Source: an uncultured Flavobacteriales bacterium (GTDB lineage Bacteria > Bacteroidota > Bacteroidia > UBA10329). Taken from it: a stretch of 42,358 bases of DNA. The stretch covers positions 1 to 42,358 of the forward strand of contig CALCGD010000026.1 in assembly GCA_937900875.1 (NCBI GenBank). Reading direction: 5' to 3'. Shown here piece after piece: positions 34,014 to 41,786 of the stretch (the stretch's first letter is position 1; each line of letters starts with the position of its first letter). The notes beneath the pieces are model-generated. The model saw nothing but the letters and a program-made list of their open reading frames with translations, had not been told where the DNA came from and ran no database searches. The translations under genes were made by a program, and so were the position numbers.

Positions 34014-34658
34014 CTAAACAATTGAAATAGACAGAAATACTCCAAACTCCTTCGGAAAATGCACACTCACGCGCCCGTGCACAGCCCCTTGTTCATCATA
34101 GAATTTTGCGCTAGAAGTTAGCGGCACAATGGCTTCGTGCCACACGTTTGGATGGATGTATAATCCTTTACCATTTTCAACCAAAAACGCTTTGAAATCC
34201 TGCGGTTTCACATTATCTCCTGGCAAGGCCAATGCAGTAATAAATGCCCCTCCATCCAATGGAAAGAAAAGCTGCCCTCCATCTGGATGGTAGTTGGCGT
34301 GCCACAGCAGTACGCGTTCAGGTTTTTCATTTGAAGTTTCAGAAGCATCTTTCGGGTTCTTACTCCACCCAAATACATACTCTGAATTCACTGCTTCGTT
34401 TCTTCCTTTGAAAACGCCTCCATCCCAGTAGAATGTAAAATCGCCCGAAACCGTTCCCGCTTCATTTCCCGTTCCTTCATCAATCGGTCTACCTTCTGGC
34501 TTTGGCCAACGGACAATTTCCATTGGGTAATTCCTGTATTCGTCAGGTTCAACCAACTTGCCATAACCTTCCAAATTTGCAGAGGTAGCTTTCACGATTT
34601 CTACTTCATGCCAAGGCAATTCTGGCGGAACGTCTGGATTTAGATAGTCAAACTTCAT
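34014..34658 (-). CDS. Ureidoglycolate lyase-like cupin protein
   Basis: The 214-residue protein carries the cupin core YHPDGGQLFFPLDGGAFITA, followed by LALPGD and the second motif LYIHPNVWHEAIVPL. This order matches ureidoglycolate lyase (AllA-type), which splits ureidoglycolate into glyoxylate and urea. No other purine-degradation gene is visible in the window, so another substrate is possible. The gene is divergent from egtB across 111 bp and could share regulation with it. Confidence 0.65.
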   Translation of the reverse strand: MKFDYLNPDVPPELPWHEVEIVKATSANLEGYGKLVEPDEYRNYPMEIVRWPKPEGRPIDEGTGNEAGTVSGDFTFYWDGGVFKGRNEAVNSEYVFGWSKNPKDASETSNEKPERVLLWHANYHPDGGQLFFPLDGGAFITALALPGDNVKPQDFKAFLVENGKGLYIHPNVWHEAIVPLTSSAKFYDEQGAVHGRVSVHFPKEFGVFLSISIV

Positions 34659-34769
34659 GCTTCAAATGTAAGTTGGGAACGCCTACTATGTATGAACTGT
34701 CCGACAAAGCGACTCTAAATCGTCAGCCCGACATATTGGTCGAAAAATAGTTTCCTAATTTGAGCAAAG

Positions 34770-35909
34770 ATGATTGACCACTATCTCAACGTTAGAAAAC
34801 GTTCCGAGGAAATTTGTGCCCCACTAAAGCACGAAGACTACAACGCTCAAGTGGCTTTGCATGCCAGTCCAGCAACCTGGCAATTAGGTCATACAACATG
34901 GTTTTTCGAAGAGTTTATCCTGAGCAAATACCATGATGATTACCAACAATATAGAAATGATTGTTCCTTCATTTTCAACAGCTACTACAACAATGTTGGA
35001 GATAGAACCAAAAGAGACGAGAGAAACGAAATTGACTTCTCAATTGAAGAGGTTTATCACTATCGAAAATACGTAGACAAGCATATTGAACTCTTGCTAA
35101 AATTCGATTGCTCAGAAGAAGCCTTACATCTAATAGAGATTGGACTTAACCACGAGCAACAACATCAAGAACTTTTACTGACGGACTTAAAATTCATGCT
35201 CAGTCAGTTGAAACCAGATGGTTGCTACAAGGATGGTGGCAGCCTTGTGCTTTCAATAAATAAAGAAGATGGTTGGATTTCAATAAACGAAGGTGTTTAC
35301 GAAATCGGATTTAATGATGAAGGGTTTTGCTACGATAATGAATTGAGAAGGCACAAAGTTTACCTACACAATTTCGAAATCAGCAAAGCCTTAGTTACAA
35401 ACGGAGAGTTCATCCAATTCATAGAAGCTGGCGGTTATGAAGATTTCAATCTATGGTTAGATGAAGGTTGGACCTGGGTACAGCGTGAAAAAATTAGCTC
35501 ACCACTTTACTGGCAGAAAATTGATCGAGAATGGCATAATTACACTCTTGGCGGATTGAAGAAAATCAACTCAGATGAAATTCTCTGCCACGTTTCGTTT
35601 TACGAAGCTGCGGCTTTTGCAGAATGGAAAACAATGCGATTACCAACTGAATTTGAATGGGAAATTGCCTCTGAACAATTGAATTGGGGCCAACGTTGGG
35701 AATGGACAAATAGCGCCTATCTCCCCTACCCAAATTTCAAAAAAGCACCAGGTGCTTTGGGCGAATACAATGGCAAATTTATGATCAACCAAATGGTATT
35801 GAGAGGCGCTTCTGGTGCCACTTCACCCAATCACAGTAGAAATACTTATCGCAATTTCTTTCACCCACATTTTCAGTGGCAGTTCAGCGGTATACGATTA
35901 GCACGATAG
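34770..35909 (+). CDS. egtB: EgtB-type iron-dependent sulfoxide synthase
   Basis: The 379-residue enzyme joins hercynine to a sulfur donor through an oxygen-dependent C-S bond. The N-terminal DinB-like domain (1-145) holds the iron ligands His41 (QLGHTTWF), His128 and His132 (LNHEQQHQEL). The C-terminal formylglycine-generating/C-type-lectin domain (about 165-379) includes EISKALVTNGEFIQFIEAGG, MRLPTEFEWEIA, RWEWTNSAY and a final FQWQFSGIRLAR. It is shorter than many EgtB proteins (about 420-440 residues). No EgtA or EgtC gene is adjacent, so cysteine may be the donor. egtD starts 1 bp after its stop codon. Confidence 0.9.
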   Translation: MIDHYLNVRKRSEEICAPLKHEDYNAQVALHASPATWQLGHTTWFFEEFILSKYHDDYQQYRNDCSFIFNSYYNNVGDRTKRDERNEIDFSIEEVYHYRKYVDKHIELLLKFDCSEEALHLIEIGLNHEQQHQELLLTDLKFMLSQLKPDGCYKDGGSLVLSINKEDGWISINEGVYEIGFNDEGFCYDNELRRHKVYLHNFEISKALVTNGEFIQFIEAGGYEDFNLWLDEGWTWVQREKISSPLYWQKIDREWHNYTLGGLKKINSDEILCHVSFYEAAAFAEWKTMRLPTEFEWEIASEQLNWGQRWEWTNSAYLPYPNFKKAPGALGEYNGKFMINQMVLRGASGATSPNHSRNTYRNFFHPHFQWQFSGIRLAR

Positions 35910-36854
35910 ATGGAAAAGACATTTGCACAAGAAGTTGAAGAAGGATTATCGGCCAGTCCAAAATTCCTTTCATCCAAGTACCATTATGATGATGAAGGAA
36001 GCCGAATTTTTCAGGAGATTATGGCGATGCCAGAATACTATCTGACAAACTGTGAGTTGGATATTATGAAGAACCGAGCACTGGAAATTTATGGGGCAAC
36101 CGGGTTCAATACGCATTTCAACATTATTGAATTAGGCGCTGGAGACGGAGCTAAAACCAAGGAGTTTTTACAAAATCTTTTAGTCGAAAACATCGACTTT
36201 ACCTATGTTCCGATTGATATATCTAAAGAAGCCATCGACATTCTGGTTAAAACCATGAACCAATCGTTACCCAACCTAAAAATGAATCCACAGGTGGGCG
36301 ATTATTTCGAGGTAATGGGAAAGATTGAAGCAAAAGAAAACTGCCCAAACCTTGTGCTCTTCTTAGGTTCTAACATTGGTAATTTTAAATCCGAGTGGGC
36401 GGTTGATCTTCTTCAACACATGAATGAACACATGCAATCTGCTGACAAGCTTTTGGTGGGTTTCGATTTGATGAAAAACCCTAATCTTATTCGAAATGCT
36501 TACAACGATTCGCAAGGAATCACCGCTAGGTTTAACATGAATGTTCTTACTAGAATAAATCGAGAATTATCTGGTGATTTCAATCTTGACACCTTTGATT
36601 TTTATAGTTTTTACAATCCCGAAAATGGCGATGTAAAAAGCTATATATACAGTTTGATTGAGCAAGACATATCTATTAAAGAAACAGAAAAGTCATTTCA
36701 TTTTGAAAAAGATGAATGCATTTGGATGGAGCTATCGAAGAAATATTCGCTTGATGGAATTGAGAAATTGGGTGCTGATGCTGGTTTCCAGTTCAAAGAG
36801 CATTTCTTGGATAGCAAAGGATATTTCTCCGACAGTCTGTTTACGAAAGGGTAA
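35910..36854 (+). CDS. egtD: L-histidine N-alpha-methyltransferase (EgtD)
   Basis: The 314-residue SAM-dependent enzyme trimethylates histidine to hercynine. Conserved parts: KYHYDDEGSRIFQEIMAMPE followed by YYLTNCE, the SAM loop NIIELGAGDGAKT, VLFLGSNIGNF and GFDLMKNP. The late segment IWMELSKKYSL keeps the Glu-x-Ser pair used to bind the histidine amine. The usual YYLTRTE is YYLTNCE here. It directly follows egtB with no gap and is followed 9 bp later by an ECF sigma gene. No EgtE lyase is in the window; it may be encoded elsewhere, or the product may differ from ergothioneine. Confidence 0.92.
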   Translation: MEKTFAQEVEEGLSASPKFLSSKYHYDDEGSRIFQEIMAMPEYYLTNCELDIMKNRALEIYGATGFNTHFNIIELGAGDGAKTKEFLQNLLVENIDFTYVPIDISKEAIDILVKTMNQSLPNLKMNPQVGDYFEVMGKIEAKENCPNLVLFLGSNIGNFKSEWAVDLLQHMNEHMQSADKLLVGFDLMKNPNLIRNAYNDSQGITARFNMNVLTRINRELSGDFNLDTFDFYSFYNPENGDVKSYIYSLIEQDISIKETEKSFHFEKDECIWMELSKKYSLDGIEKLGADAGFQFKEHFLDSKGYFSDSLFTKG

Positions 36855-36863
36855 TTTGCTCGA

Positions 36864-37412
36864 ATGGAAACCGCAACAGACATCATAACCGAACTTGTGC
36901 AAGAGCACACTTCTGAGTTGGTGGCTTTTGCGGCTAGCGGAGTAAAAGACCGTCAGGAAGCGGACGACCTGGTACAAGACACTTTTATTGCGGCTTTCAA
37001 AGGATTGGAGAACTACAAAGGCGATAGTTCTCATAGAACCTGGCTGTTCTCCATCCTTCGGAATAAAATCACTGACCACTATCGCAAATTCTATAGAGGA
37101 AAAGACCAAGAAATTAGTGGTGATGACTATTTCGATAAAAATGGTTCTTGGATAACTGATAAGCAGCCAACTTCTTTGGGTGACGAAGAACATTTGCTTG
37201 ACAATCCTGAATTCAATACAACCTTATTGAATTGCCGAGAGCATTTGCCACAAAAACAGTTTGCTGTCTTACAGATGAAATACTACGACCAACTAGAAGC
37301 TGAAACCATTTGTAAGGAACTCCAAATTTCATCGACTTACTATTGGCAACTCATCCATCGTGCAAAACTTCAATTACGAGATTGCCTGCAGAAAAACTGG
37401 CTCAATGAATAA
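36864..37412 (+). CDS. ECF sigma factor of the egt operon
   Basis: The 182-residue protein has region 2 (KDRQEADDLVQDTFIAAFKG and HRTWLFSILRNKITDHYRK) and region 4 (LPQKQFAVLQMKYYDQLEAE through YYWQLIHRAKLQLRDCL). It starts 9 bp after egtD and overlaps the anti-sigma gene by 8 bp. This arrangement makes it part of the same transcript as the thiol-histidine genes. A TGTAAGGAA-N13-CGAC site lies inside its 3' end (37311-37336). The same string occurs before yceI and before the gene at 40678, so these are its candidate targets. Confidence 0.92.
   Translation: METATDIITELVQEHTSELVAFAASGVKDRQEADDLVQDTFIAAFKGLENYKGDSSHRTWLFSILRNKITDHYRKFYRGKDQEISGDDYFDKNGSWITDKQPTSLGDEEHLLDNPEFNTTLLNCREHLPQKQFAVLQMKYYDQLEAETICKELQISSTYYWQLIHRAKLQLRDCLQKNWLNE
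37311..37336 (+). promoter_or_regulatory. Internal TGTAAGGAA-N13-CGAC site (candidate ECF promoter)
   Basis: TGTAAGGAA (37311-37319), 13 nt and CGAC (37333-37336) match two intergenic sites exactly in fixed bases and spacing. It lies in the sigma gene, 68 bp before the anti-sigma ATG. It may drive extra anti-sigma, or may be a coincidence of codons. Confidence 0.45.
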
Positions 37413-37674
37413 GCTTAAGAACATACTTATGTTGTCCTGCAAAAGAGCAGCAGAATTAATCGAGAAAAAGCTTGAAGCTCCGTTGAGTACCACAGAATCT
37501 GTGCAGTTATCAATGCACACAAAAATGTGCAAGGCTTGCGGCAACTACCAATCTCAGCAAAGTCTGATTGACCGTGCACTTAGAGAAGATTGTAAATCGT
37601 CTTCCAACGAAGCAGAATGCGAAGACTTGAAGGCATCTATCCTCAAGCAACTGAAATCTGAAGACGAAAAATAA
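37405..37674 (+). CDS. Zinc-binding anti-sigma factor (ZAS type)
   Basis: From the ATG at 37405 the product has 89 residues. It carries the ZAS motif H-x3-C-x2-C as His38, Cys42 and Cys45 (SMHTKMCKACGNYQ), with a further Cys12. Such small cytosolic anti-sigmas bind the sigma factor and release it when the Zn-thiol centre is oxidised. There is no membrane segment, which supports a cytoplasmic redox sensor. It overlaps the sigma stop by 8 bp, typical of coupled sigma/anti-sigma pairs. The frame opens earlier at 37360, but those codons lie inside the sigma gene and precede the conserved fold. Confidence 0.82.
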   Translation: MNKLKNILMLSCKRAAELIEKKLEAPLSTTESVQLSMHTKMCKACGNYQSQQSLIDRALREDCKSSSNEAECEDLKASILKQLKSEDEK

Positions 37675-37727
37675 TCGCCTGATTTAAGTTCAAATCACAT
37701 CCTTTTCAATTTTATTTTCAAGTCGAG

Positions 37728-37753
37728 TGTAAGGAACTTCAAAAGCTACCGAC
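37728..37753 (+). promoter_or_regulatory. Candidate ECF promoter of yceI
   Basis: TGTAAGGAA (37728-37736), 13 nt and CGAC (37750-37753) end 33 bp before the yceI ATG. Read as TGTAAG-N16-CGAC, the spacing is normal for ECF promoters. The spacer shares the pattern YTYSAAAW with the other two sites. Confidence 0.7.
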
Positions 37754-37786
37754 CATCATGGTGTAATTCACAAAAACACAAACATC

Positions 37787-38383
37787 ATGAAAACATTTGC
37801 AAGTTTATTAATGGCCGCAGTCCTTATACCTGCACTCAGCGCATTCAGACCAATGGATGCTCCATCTTGGAAGATGGACGCCAGTCACAGTTCAGTATCA
37901 TTTTCAGTTAACCATTTCTTGGTCCCGGTTGATGGTCGCTTCAATAATTTTGAGGGAGAGGTAAAACTTGCCAAAGACAATTTACTAAACAGTTCTGCCA
38001 GCTTTACAATTGATGTGGCAAGCGTTGACACACGAGATGAAAAGCGAAACAAACACCTCCAGAGTGGAGACTTTTTCGATGCTAAGAAATTCCCGAAAAT
38101 GACTTTTGTTTCAAACAAATTTGAAGACAAAGGAAATGGAGAGTTGGTGGTGCACGGAAAACTAACCATTAAAGATGTGACTAAGGATGTGACAATTCCA
38201 TTCAAGATATTGGGCGAAATGCAACATCCCATGAAAAAGAACATGTTAGTTTCTGGAATTCAACTAAAAACCACCATTAACAGAAACGACTACGGTGTTG
38301 GTTCTGGAAGTTGGGCGGCAAGTGCTGTAGTTGGAGACGAAGTTGAAATTAAGGTAACACTGGAGCTAACAAGAAACTCGTAA
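37787..38383 (+). CDS. YceI-family periplasmic lipid-binding protein
   Basis: The 198-residue protein has a signal peptide (MKTFASLLMAAVLIPALSAF) and a lipocalin-like YceI barrel. Motifs include WKMDASHSSVSFSVNHFLVP, SASFTIDVASVDTRDEKRNK, HLQSGDFFDAKKFPKMTF and IKTTINRNDYGVG-like LKTTINRNDYGVG. Family members bind polyisoprenoids such as ubiquinone precursors and are often under ECF or stress control. A candidate ECF promoter lies upstream, and the anti-sigma gene lies before it (112 bp gap). Confidence 0.9.
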   Translation: MKTFASLLMAAVLIPALSAFRPMDAPSWKMDASHSSVSFSVNHFLVPVDGRFNNFEGEVKLAKDNLLNSSASFTIDVASVDTRDEKRNKHLQSGDFFDAKKFPKMTFVSNKFEDKGNGELVVHGKLTIKDVTKDVTIPFKILGEMQHPMKKNMLVSGIQLKTTINRNDYGVGSGSWAASAVVGDEVEIKVTLELTRNS

Positions 38384-38402
38384 TCCCATTGGTTGATGGT
38401 AG

Positions 38403-38440
38403 GAAGGTTGCTGTGCCCAAACGGTACAGCAACCTTCATT
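38403..38440 (+). terminator. Strong hairpin after yceI
   Basis: GAAGGTTGCTGT (38403-38414) pairs perfectly with ACAGCAACCTTC (38426-38437); the stem can extend by three more pairs (including one G-T) to a 5-nt loop CAAAC. The T-run after it is short (ATTTCC), but stem strength and position 19 bp after the stop codon support termination. Confidence 0.7.
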
Positions 38441-38514
38441 TCCAATTCAAACCGCGAAGTTCTCTGCATCATTTCAAATCACAATTCCACTGGTATTAAC
38501 GAGAATACAAAGAC

Positions 38515-39051
38515 ATGACTCGACTTAATAAAAACAACATGGCTCCCGATTTCCGCACGGTAGATTTCCTCGGGAATTCAGTGTCGCTGTCATCTCATTC
38601 GGGCAAACAAACATTGCTATGCTTTTTTAGAGGAGCTGCATGTCCGTTTTGCAATATGCGACTTCACGAATTGATAGAAGCATATCCTGAATTGAGCAAG
38701 AATGGACTGAATATCATCACCGTTTTCTCATCAACAGCCACAGAAATTGCTGAGTTTTCTGGTCGACAAGAGCCTCCTTTCCCTATCATTCCAGACCCCG
38801 CACTAGACTTATATAGAAAGTACGGAGTTGAGCAATCTAGCATGGGACTGATTAAAACAATGATGCGACCAAAACGAATGTGGCAAATGATGACGAGTGA
38901 GTTTTTCGATACGAAGGCCATGAACGACAGACCAATTATTCCAGCCGACTTTCTGATTGATTCAGAACTACAGATTAGCCGCGTCTACTACGGTCAGAAC
39001 TTTTCAGATCATATACCTATTTCGGAGGTTAAAAATTGGCTTAAGAAATGA
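38515..39051 (+). CDS. Peroxiredoxin-like protein (AhpC/TSA, CxxC)
   Basis: The 178-residue thioredoxin-fold protein starts APDFRTVDFLGNSVSLSSHS and has the active site FFRGAACPFCNMRLHEL with Cys43 and Cys46. The CxxC pair is in the peroxidatic position, as in Prx-like/thiol-reductase hybrids. It likely reduces peroxides or disulfides in the cytosol. It overlaps the SpoIIE-type phosphatase start as ATGA. Its nearness to the ZAS sigma system fits an oxidative-stress context, but no TGTAAGGAA site precedes it. Confidence 0.83.
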   Translation: MTRLNKNNMAPDFRTVDFLGNSVSLSSHSGKQTLLCFFRGAACPFCNMRLHELIEAYPELSKNGLNIITVFSSTATEIAEFSGRQEPPFPIIPDPALDLYRKYGVEQSSMGLIKTMMRPKRMWQMMTSEFFDTKAMNDRPIIPADFLIDSELQISRVYYGQNFSDHIPISEVKNWLKK

Positions 39052-40520
39052 GAAAACTACGGTTCCAACTTTTTGCAATCGTGTACGCGGGCATGCTATT
39101 GCTAGCGTGTGTTCTTATCTATGGACAATACCAACGTAGCCTACAACTATCTGAAAGATTGGTGCTGGAAAGATTGCAATCTGTGGCTTCAACATTAGCT
39201 CCTCGAATTAATGCCGATGAGCTTAATCACCTACACTTGCGCTTTCCGCTAACAGAAGGACTAACGAATCTTCCCGCTGCCGATAGCTCTTTCATTCGAC
39301 TTACGGAAGTTCTGCATGAAGCATTTACATCCAATAATCTTAAAACTCCCATTTATACAATTACCACTGATGAGACTGGAACCGTATTACGGCTCGGAAT
39401 TTCCAGTCACGGTGCGAGCACCTACGGACTACCGTACGAAACACACTTACAAGAACATATTGCTATTTATGAGTCTGGCGGAACCATTCGACCCTATGAA
39501 GATGAGTGGGGGGTTTGGCTTACAGCAATGGTTCCTCTTGTTGCTTCCAACGGAAAACAGATTGCGGCTTTAGAGGTCGATTTCCCGTTTGGCGATTTCA
39601 TCATGTATGCCAAAGACGACCTTCTACATAACTTGGCAACGGCAGCACTCATCTTTCTTATAATTGGAATTCTCCTCTATCTATTCATGCGAATCGCGCT
39701 CAATAAAGACGAAGAGAGACAAACTCAACTCCGTACTGCAAATGAGGAAGTACGAGAAAAGAAAGAAGCGTTAGAAAGCAGCATTAGATACGCTGCTCGT
39801 ATGCAGGCTATTCTACAACCTGCGGAGGCCGTCTTTGCTGATTTTTTCACAGGTCACTTGCTTCTAGATTTACCAAGAGATACGGTGAGTGGAGATTTTA
39901 TTTGGTTCCGAAAAATTGATAACGAAAGAGCTTTATTGGTTGTTGCTGATTGTACAGGACATGGCGTGCCTGGTGCTTTCATGTCAATCATGGGACACGA
40001 TTTGTTGAATGACGCAGCGGCCATTGAAAACCTAACTGCGCCTGATGAAATACTACGATACGTAGATAAACGAGTTTGTGCAGCATTTGGATGTGGCGGA
40101 TCGACAACGACTGATGGAATGGACATGGCCGTTTGTCTTATTGATAAAAAAACCAGCACTCTCACATTCGCGGGCGCTCGAAGGCCGATGACAATCATCA
40201 ATTCAGATGGTGAGAAATTGATAAACGGAACTAGAAGAAGCATTGGAGATCAAACATTAGATGGTGGAATTCCGTTTGAAACCCATACAGTTGAGTTAGA
40301 ACCTGAAAGTCGGTTCTTCCTTTATTCGGATGGCATGCAAGATCAATTTGGAGGAGAAAAAGAGAAAAAATTGGGGCACGCGCGTCTACGAAATTGGTTT
40401 GCAGAGTTACCAGCAATTTTTGGTGCTTCTTCTAAAGTAAAACTCACCCAATTGCTGCATGAATGGAAAGGAAGAAACGAGCAGGTTGACGATATAATGG
40501 TTTTCGGATTTAGCGTTTAA
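39048..40520 (+). CDS. Membrane-bound SpoIIE-type PP2C phosphatase
   Basis: The 490-residue protein has a transmembrane helix at residues 8-27, an extracytoplasmic sensor region (28-205), a second helix (about 206-228), a coiled coil (230-262) and a SpoIIE/PP2C phosphatase domain (about 270-490). Metal-site motifs are DTVSGDFIW, VVADCTGHGVPGAFMSIMG, GMDMAVCLID, YSDGMQDQFGG and QVDDIMVFGF. In the family such enzymes act on anti-sigma antagonist or related phosphoproteins in partner-switch signalling. No STAS or HPK-type gene is nearby, so its target is unknown. Its ATG overlaps the peroxiredoxin stop. Confidence 0.9.
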   Translation: MRKLRFQLFAIVYAGMLLLACVLIYGQYQRSLQLSERLVLERLQSVASTLAPRINADELNHLHLRFPLTEGLTNLPAADSSFIRLTEVLHEAFTSNNLKTPIYTITTDETGTVLRLGISSHGASTYGLPYETHLQEHIAIYESGGTIRPYEDEWGVWLTAMVPLVASNGKQIAALEVDFPFGDFIMYAKDDLLHNLATAALIFLIIGILLYLFMRIALNKDEERQTQLRTANEEVREKKEALESSIRYAARMQAILQPAEAVFADFFTGHLLLDLPRDTVSGDFIWFRKIDNERALLVVADCTGHGVPGAFMSIMGHDLLNDAAAIENLTAPDEILRYVDKRVCAAFGCGGSTTTDGMDMAVCLIDKKTSTLTFAGARRPMTIINSDGEKLINGTRRSIGDQTLDGGIPFETHTVELEPESRFFLYSDGMQDQFGGEKEKKLGHARLRNWFAELPAIFGASSKVKLTQLLHEWKGRNEQVDDIMVFGFSV

Positions 40521-40576
40521 CAGCCCAAAACCAGAGCATCCCAAGACAAGCCCTATCTTACATTTTCTCGTTTCGT

Positions 40577-40602
40577 TGTAAGGAATTTGAAATTCGTGCG
40601 AC
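40577..40602 (+). promoter_or_regulatory. Candidate ECF promoter of the 40678 operon
   Basis: TGTAAGGAA (40577-40585), 13 nt, CGAC (40599-40602) match the site before yceI in every fixed base. The ATG follows 75 bp later. An imperfect dyad lies in the leader between them. Confidence 0.68.
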
Positions 40603-40620
40603 TCACTGTTTGGGCGTTGG

Positions 40621-40651
40621 TATTGGTCATTAGACCGACCTAAGACCAATA
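40621..40651 (+). promoter_or_regulatory. Dyad in the 40678 leader
   Basis: TATTGGTC (40621-40628) and GACCAATA (40644-40651) are perfect arms; a further GACC (40633-40636) lets the left GGTC form an alternative short hairpin. It lies downstream of the candidate ECF promoter, so it could form in the mRNA leader or bind a regulator. Confidence 0.4.
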
Positions 40652-40677
40652 AACTAGGAGATCAACCGCATAGAATT

Positions 40678-41508
40678 ATGAATTCACCACCTGAACAAAC
40701 AACTTACACCATGAAAGATTACCTAATAGCAGAAGCGCAAATCCATGTTGCTTCGCAGATGATTTCCCTGACGGGTAAAAATTTAGTCTACAAACAATCT
40801 GATGATAGCCACACCACAGCTCGATGGAATTCTGAGAAACAACTAATCAACGGTCGTGAATTCATTCTAAAAGGAAACATCTACACCATTTTCATTGACC
40901 CAATTGATTTTGCATTTGGCATGATGAAAAACGGCTCAGAAACTAACCGTGTTTCTCTTAACGGACTGACTTACATGCAAACCGTTGAACCTTGGAAGAA
41001 ATGGCTTGCTGAAGCTGGGTTTACAGGAGATTTAGACCTCAAATTGCATTACGAATTACCCAGGAACGAATTGTACAAATTCGGTGCTTTCAGCAAACCG
41101 AATGAGGCCGTATTGAAGCTGTGGGCAAAAAACAGAACGATAGCAAACGGTGCACTTCAGGCATTAACGGAAGCTGTTAATTCCAAATCTGACATTAACA
41201 TTTGGCCGCACCATTTCGATAGTGGAACTTACTACGAATTGCATAAAACCGATGGCGCAACCGACCGTTCCATTGGTGCTGGGTTCAATCCAGCAGATGA
41301 CATGGTTACTGAACCTTATTACTATATCTACGGTTGGTACAAAGACAACGAGATTGATTATTTAGACAAACCGCAACTGGAAAACGGAAAATGGCTTGTT
41401 GATGATTGGAAAGGTGCTGTTTTACCGATTACCGAGGTTAAAGACCAATCAACAGTCGATAACTTCTTTAAAAGCACTTCAACTTACCTGAAAAGCAAAC
41501 TGAAATGA
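40678..41508 (+). CDS. DUF5996-like protein of unknown function
   Basis: The 276-residue soluble protein has a pattern resembling DUF5996: INIWPHHFDSGTYYEL, then SIGAGFNPADDMVTEPYYYI followed by YGWY. These His/Asp residues suggest metal or small-molecule binding, but no reaction is known. A second start at 40711 (MKDYLIAEAQIHV) is possible. The gene overlaps the DUF427 gene by ATGA. It follows a candidate ECF promoter and a dyad. Confidence 0.55.
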   Translation: MNSPPEQTTYTMKDYLIAEAQIHVASQMISLTGKNLVYKQSDDSHTTARWNSEKQLINGREFILKGNIYTIFIDPIDFAFGMMKNGSETNRVSLNGLTYMQTVEPWKKWLAEAGFTGDLDLKLHYELPRNELYKFGAFSKPNEAVLKLWAKNRTIANGALQALTEAVNSKSDINIWPHHFDSGTYYELHKTDGATDRSIGAGFNPADDMVTEPYYYIYGWYKDNEIDYLDKPQLENGKWLVDDWKGAVLPITEVKDQSTVDNFFKSTSTYLKSKLK

Positions 41509-41786
41509 AAGCAATTTGGAATGGCCAAATTCTGGCCGAAAGCGACAAAACAGTTGTAATTGAAAACAACCACTACTTTCCTGCCGACAGCGTGAATATG
41601 GAGTTTTTCAAAACCTCCGATTACCACACGGTTTGTCCATGGAAAGGAACCGCTTCTTATCATTCGATTGAAATGAATGGAGAAACAAACAAGGATGCTA
41701 TGTGGCATTACCCACAAACTAAAGACTCGGCCAAGGTTATTGAAGGAATGTTTGCCTTTTGGAAAGGCGTAGAAATCACTAATTAA
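41505..41786 (+). CDS. DUF427 family protein
   Basis: The 93-residue protein starts MKAIWNGQILAESDKTVVIE and carries the family pattern ENNHYFPADSVNMEFF, TVCPWKGTASYHSI and DAMWHYPQTKDSAKVIEGMF. DUF427 (PF04248) is a small beta-rich domain with no established function and a conserved Cys-Pro-Trp-Lys-Gly. Its start overlaps the previous stop (ATGA), and the Rieske/glutamate-synthase-like gene follows directly. Confidence 0.88.
   Translation: MKAIWNGQILAESDKTVVIENNHYFPADSVNMEFFKTSDYHTVCPWKGTASYHSIEMNGETNKDAMWHYPQTKDSAKVIEGMFAFWKGVEITN

Noticed and set aside
36732-37193. Antisense open frame of 153 codons opposite egtD and the sigma gene
   Set aside because: It lies wholly opposite two genes with clear family motifs and shows no recognisable protein pattern.
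38403-38437. Possible fourth ECF site (GTAGGAAGG near 38399-38425)
   Set aside because: It does not match TGTAAGGAA or CGAC and is part of the terminator hairpin after yceI.
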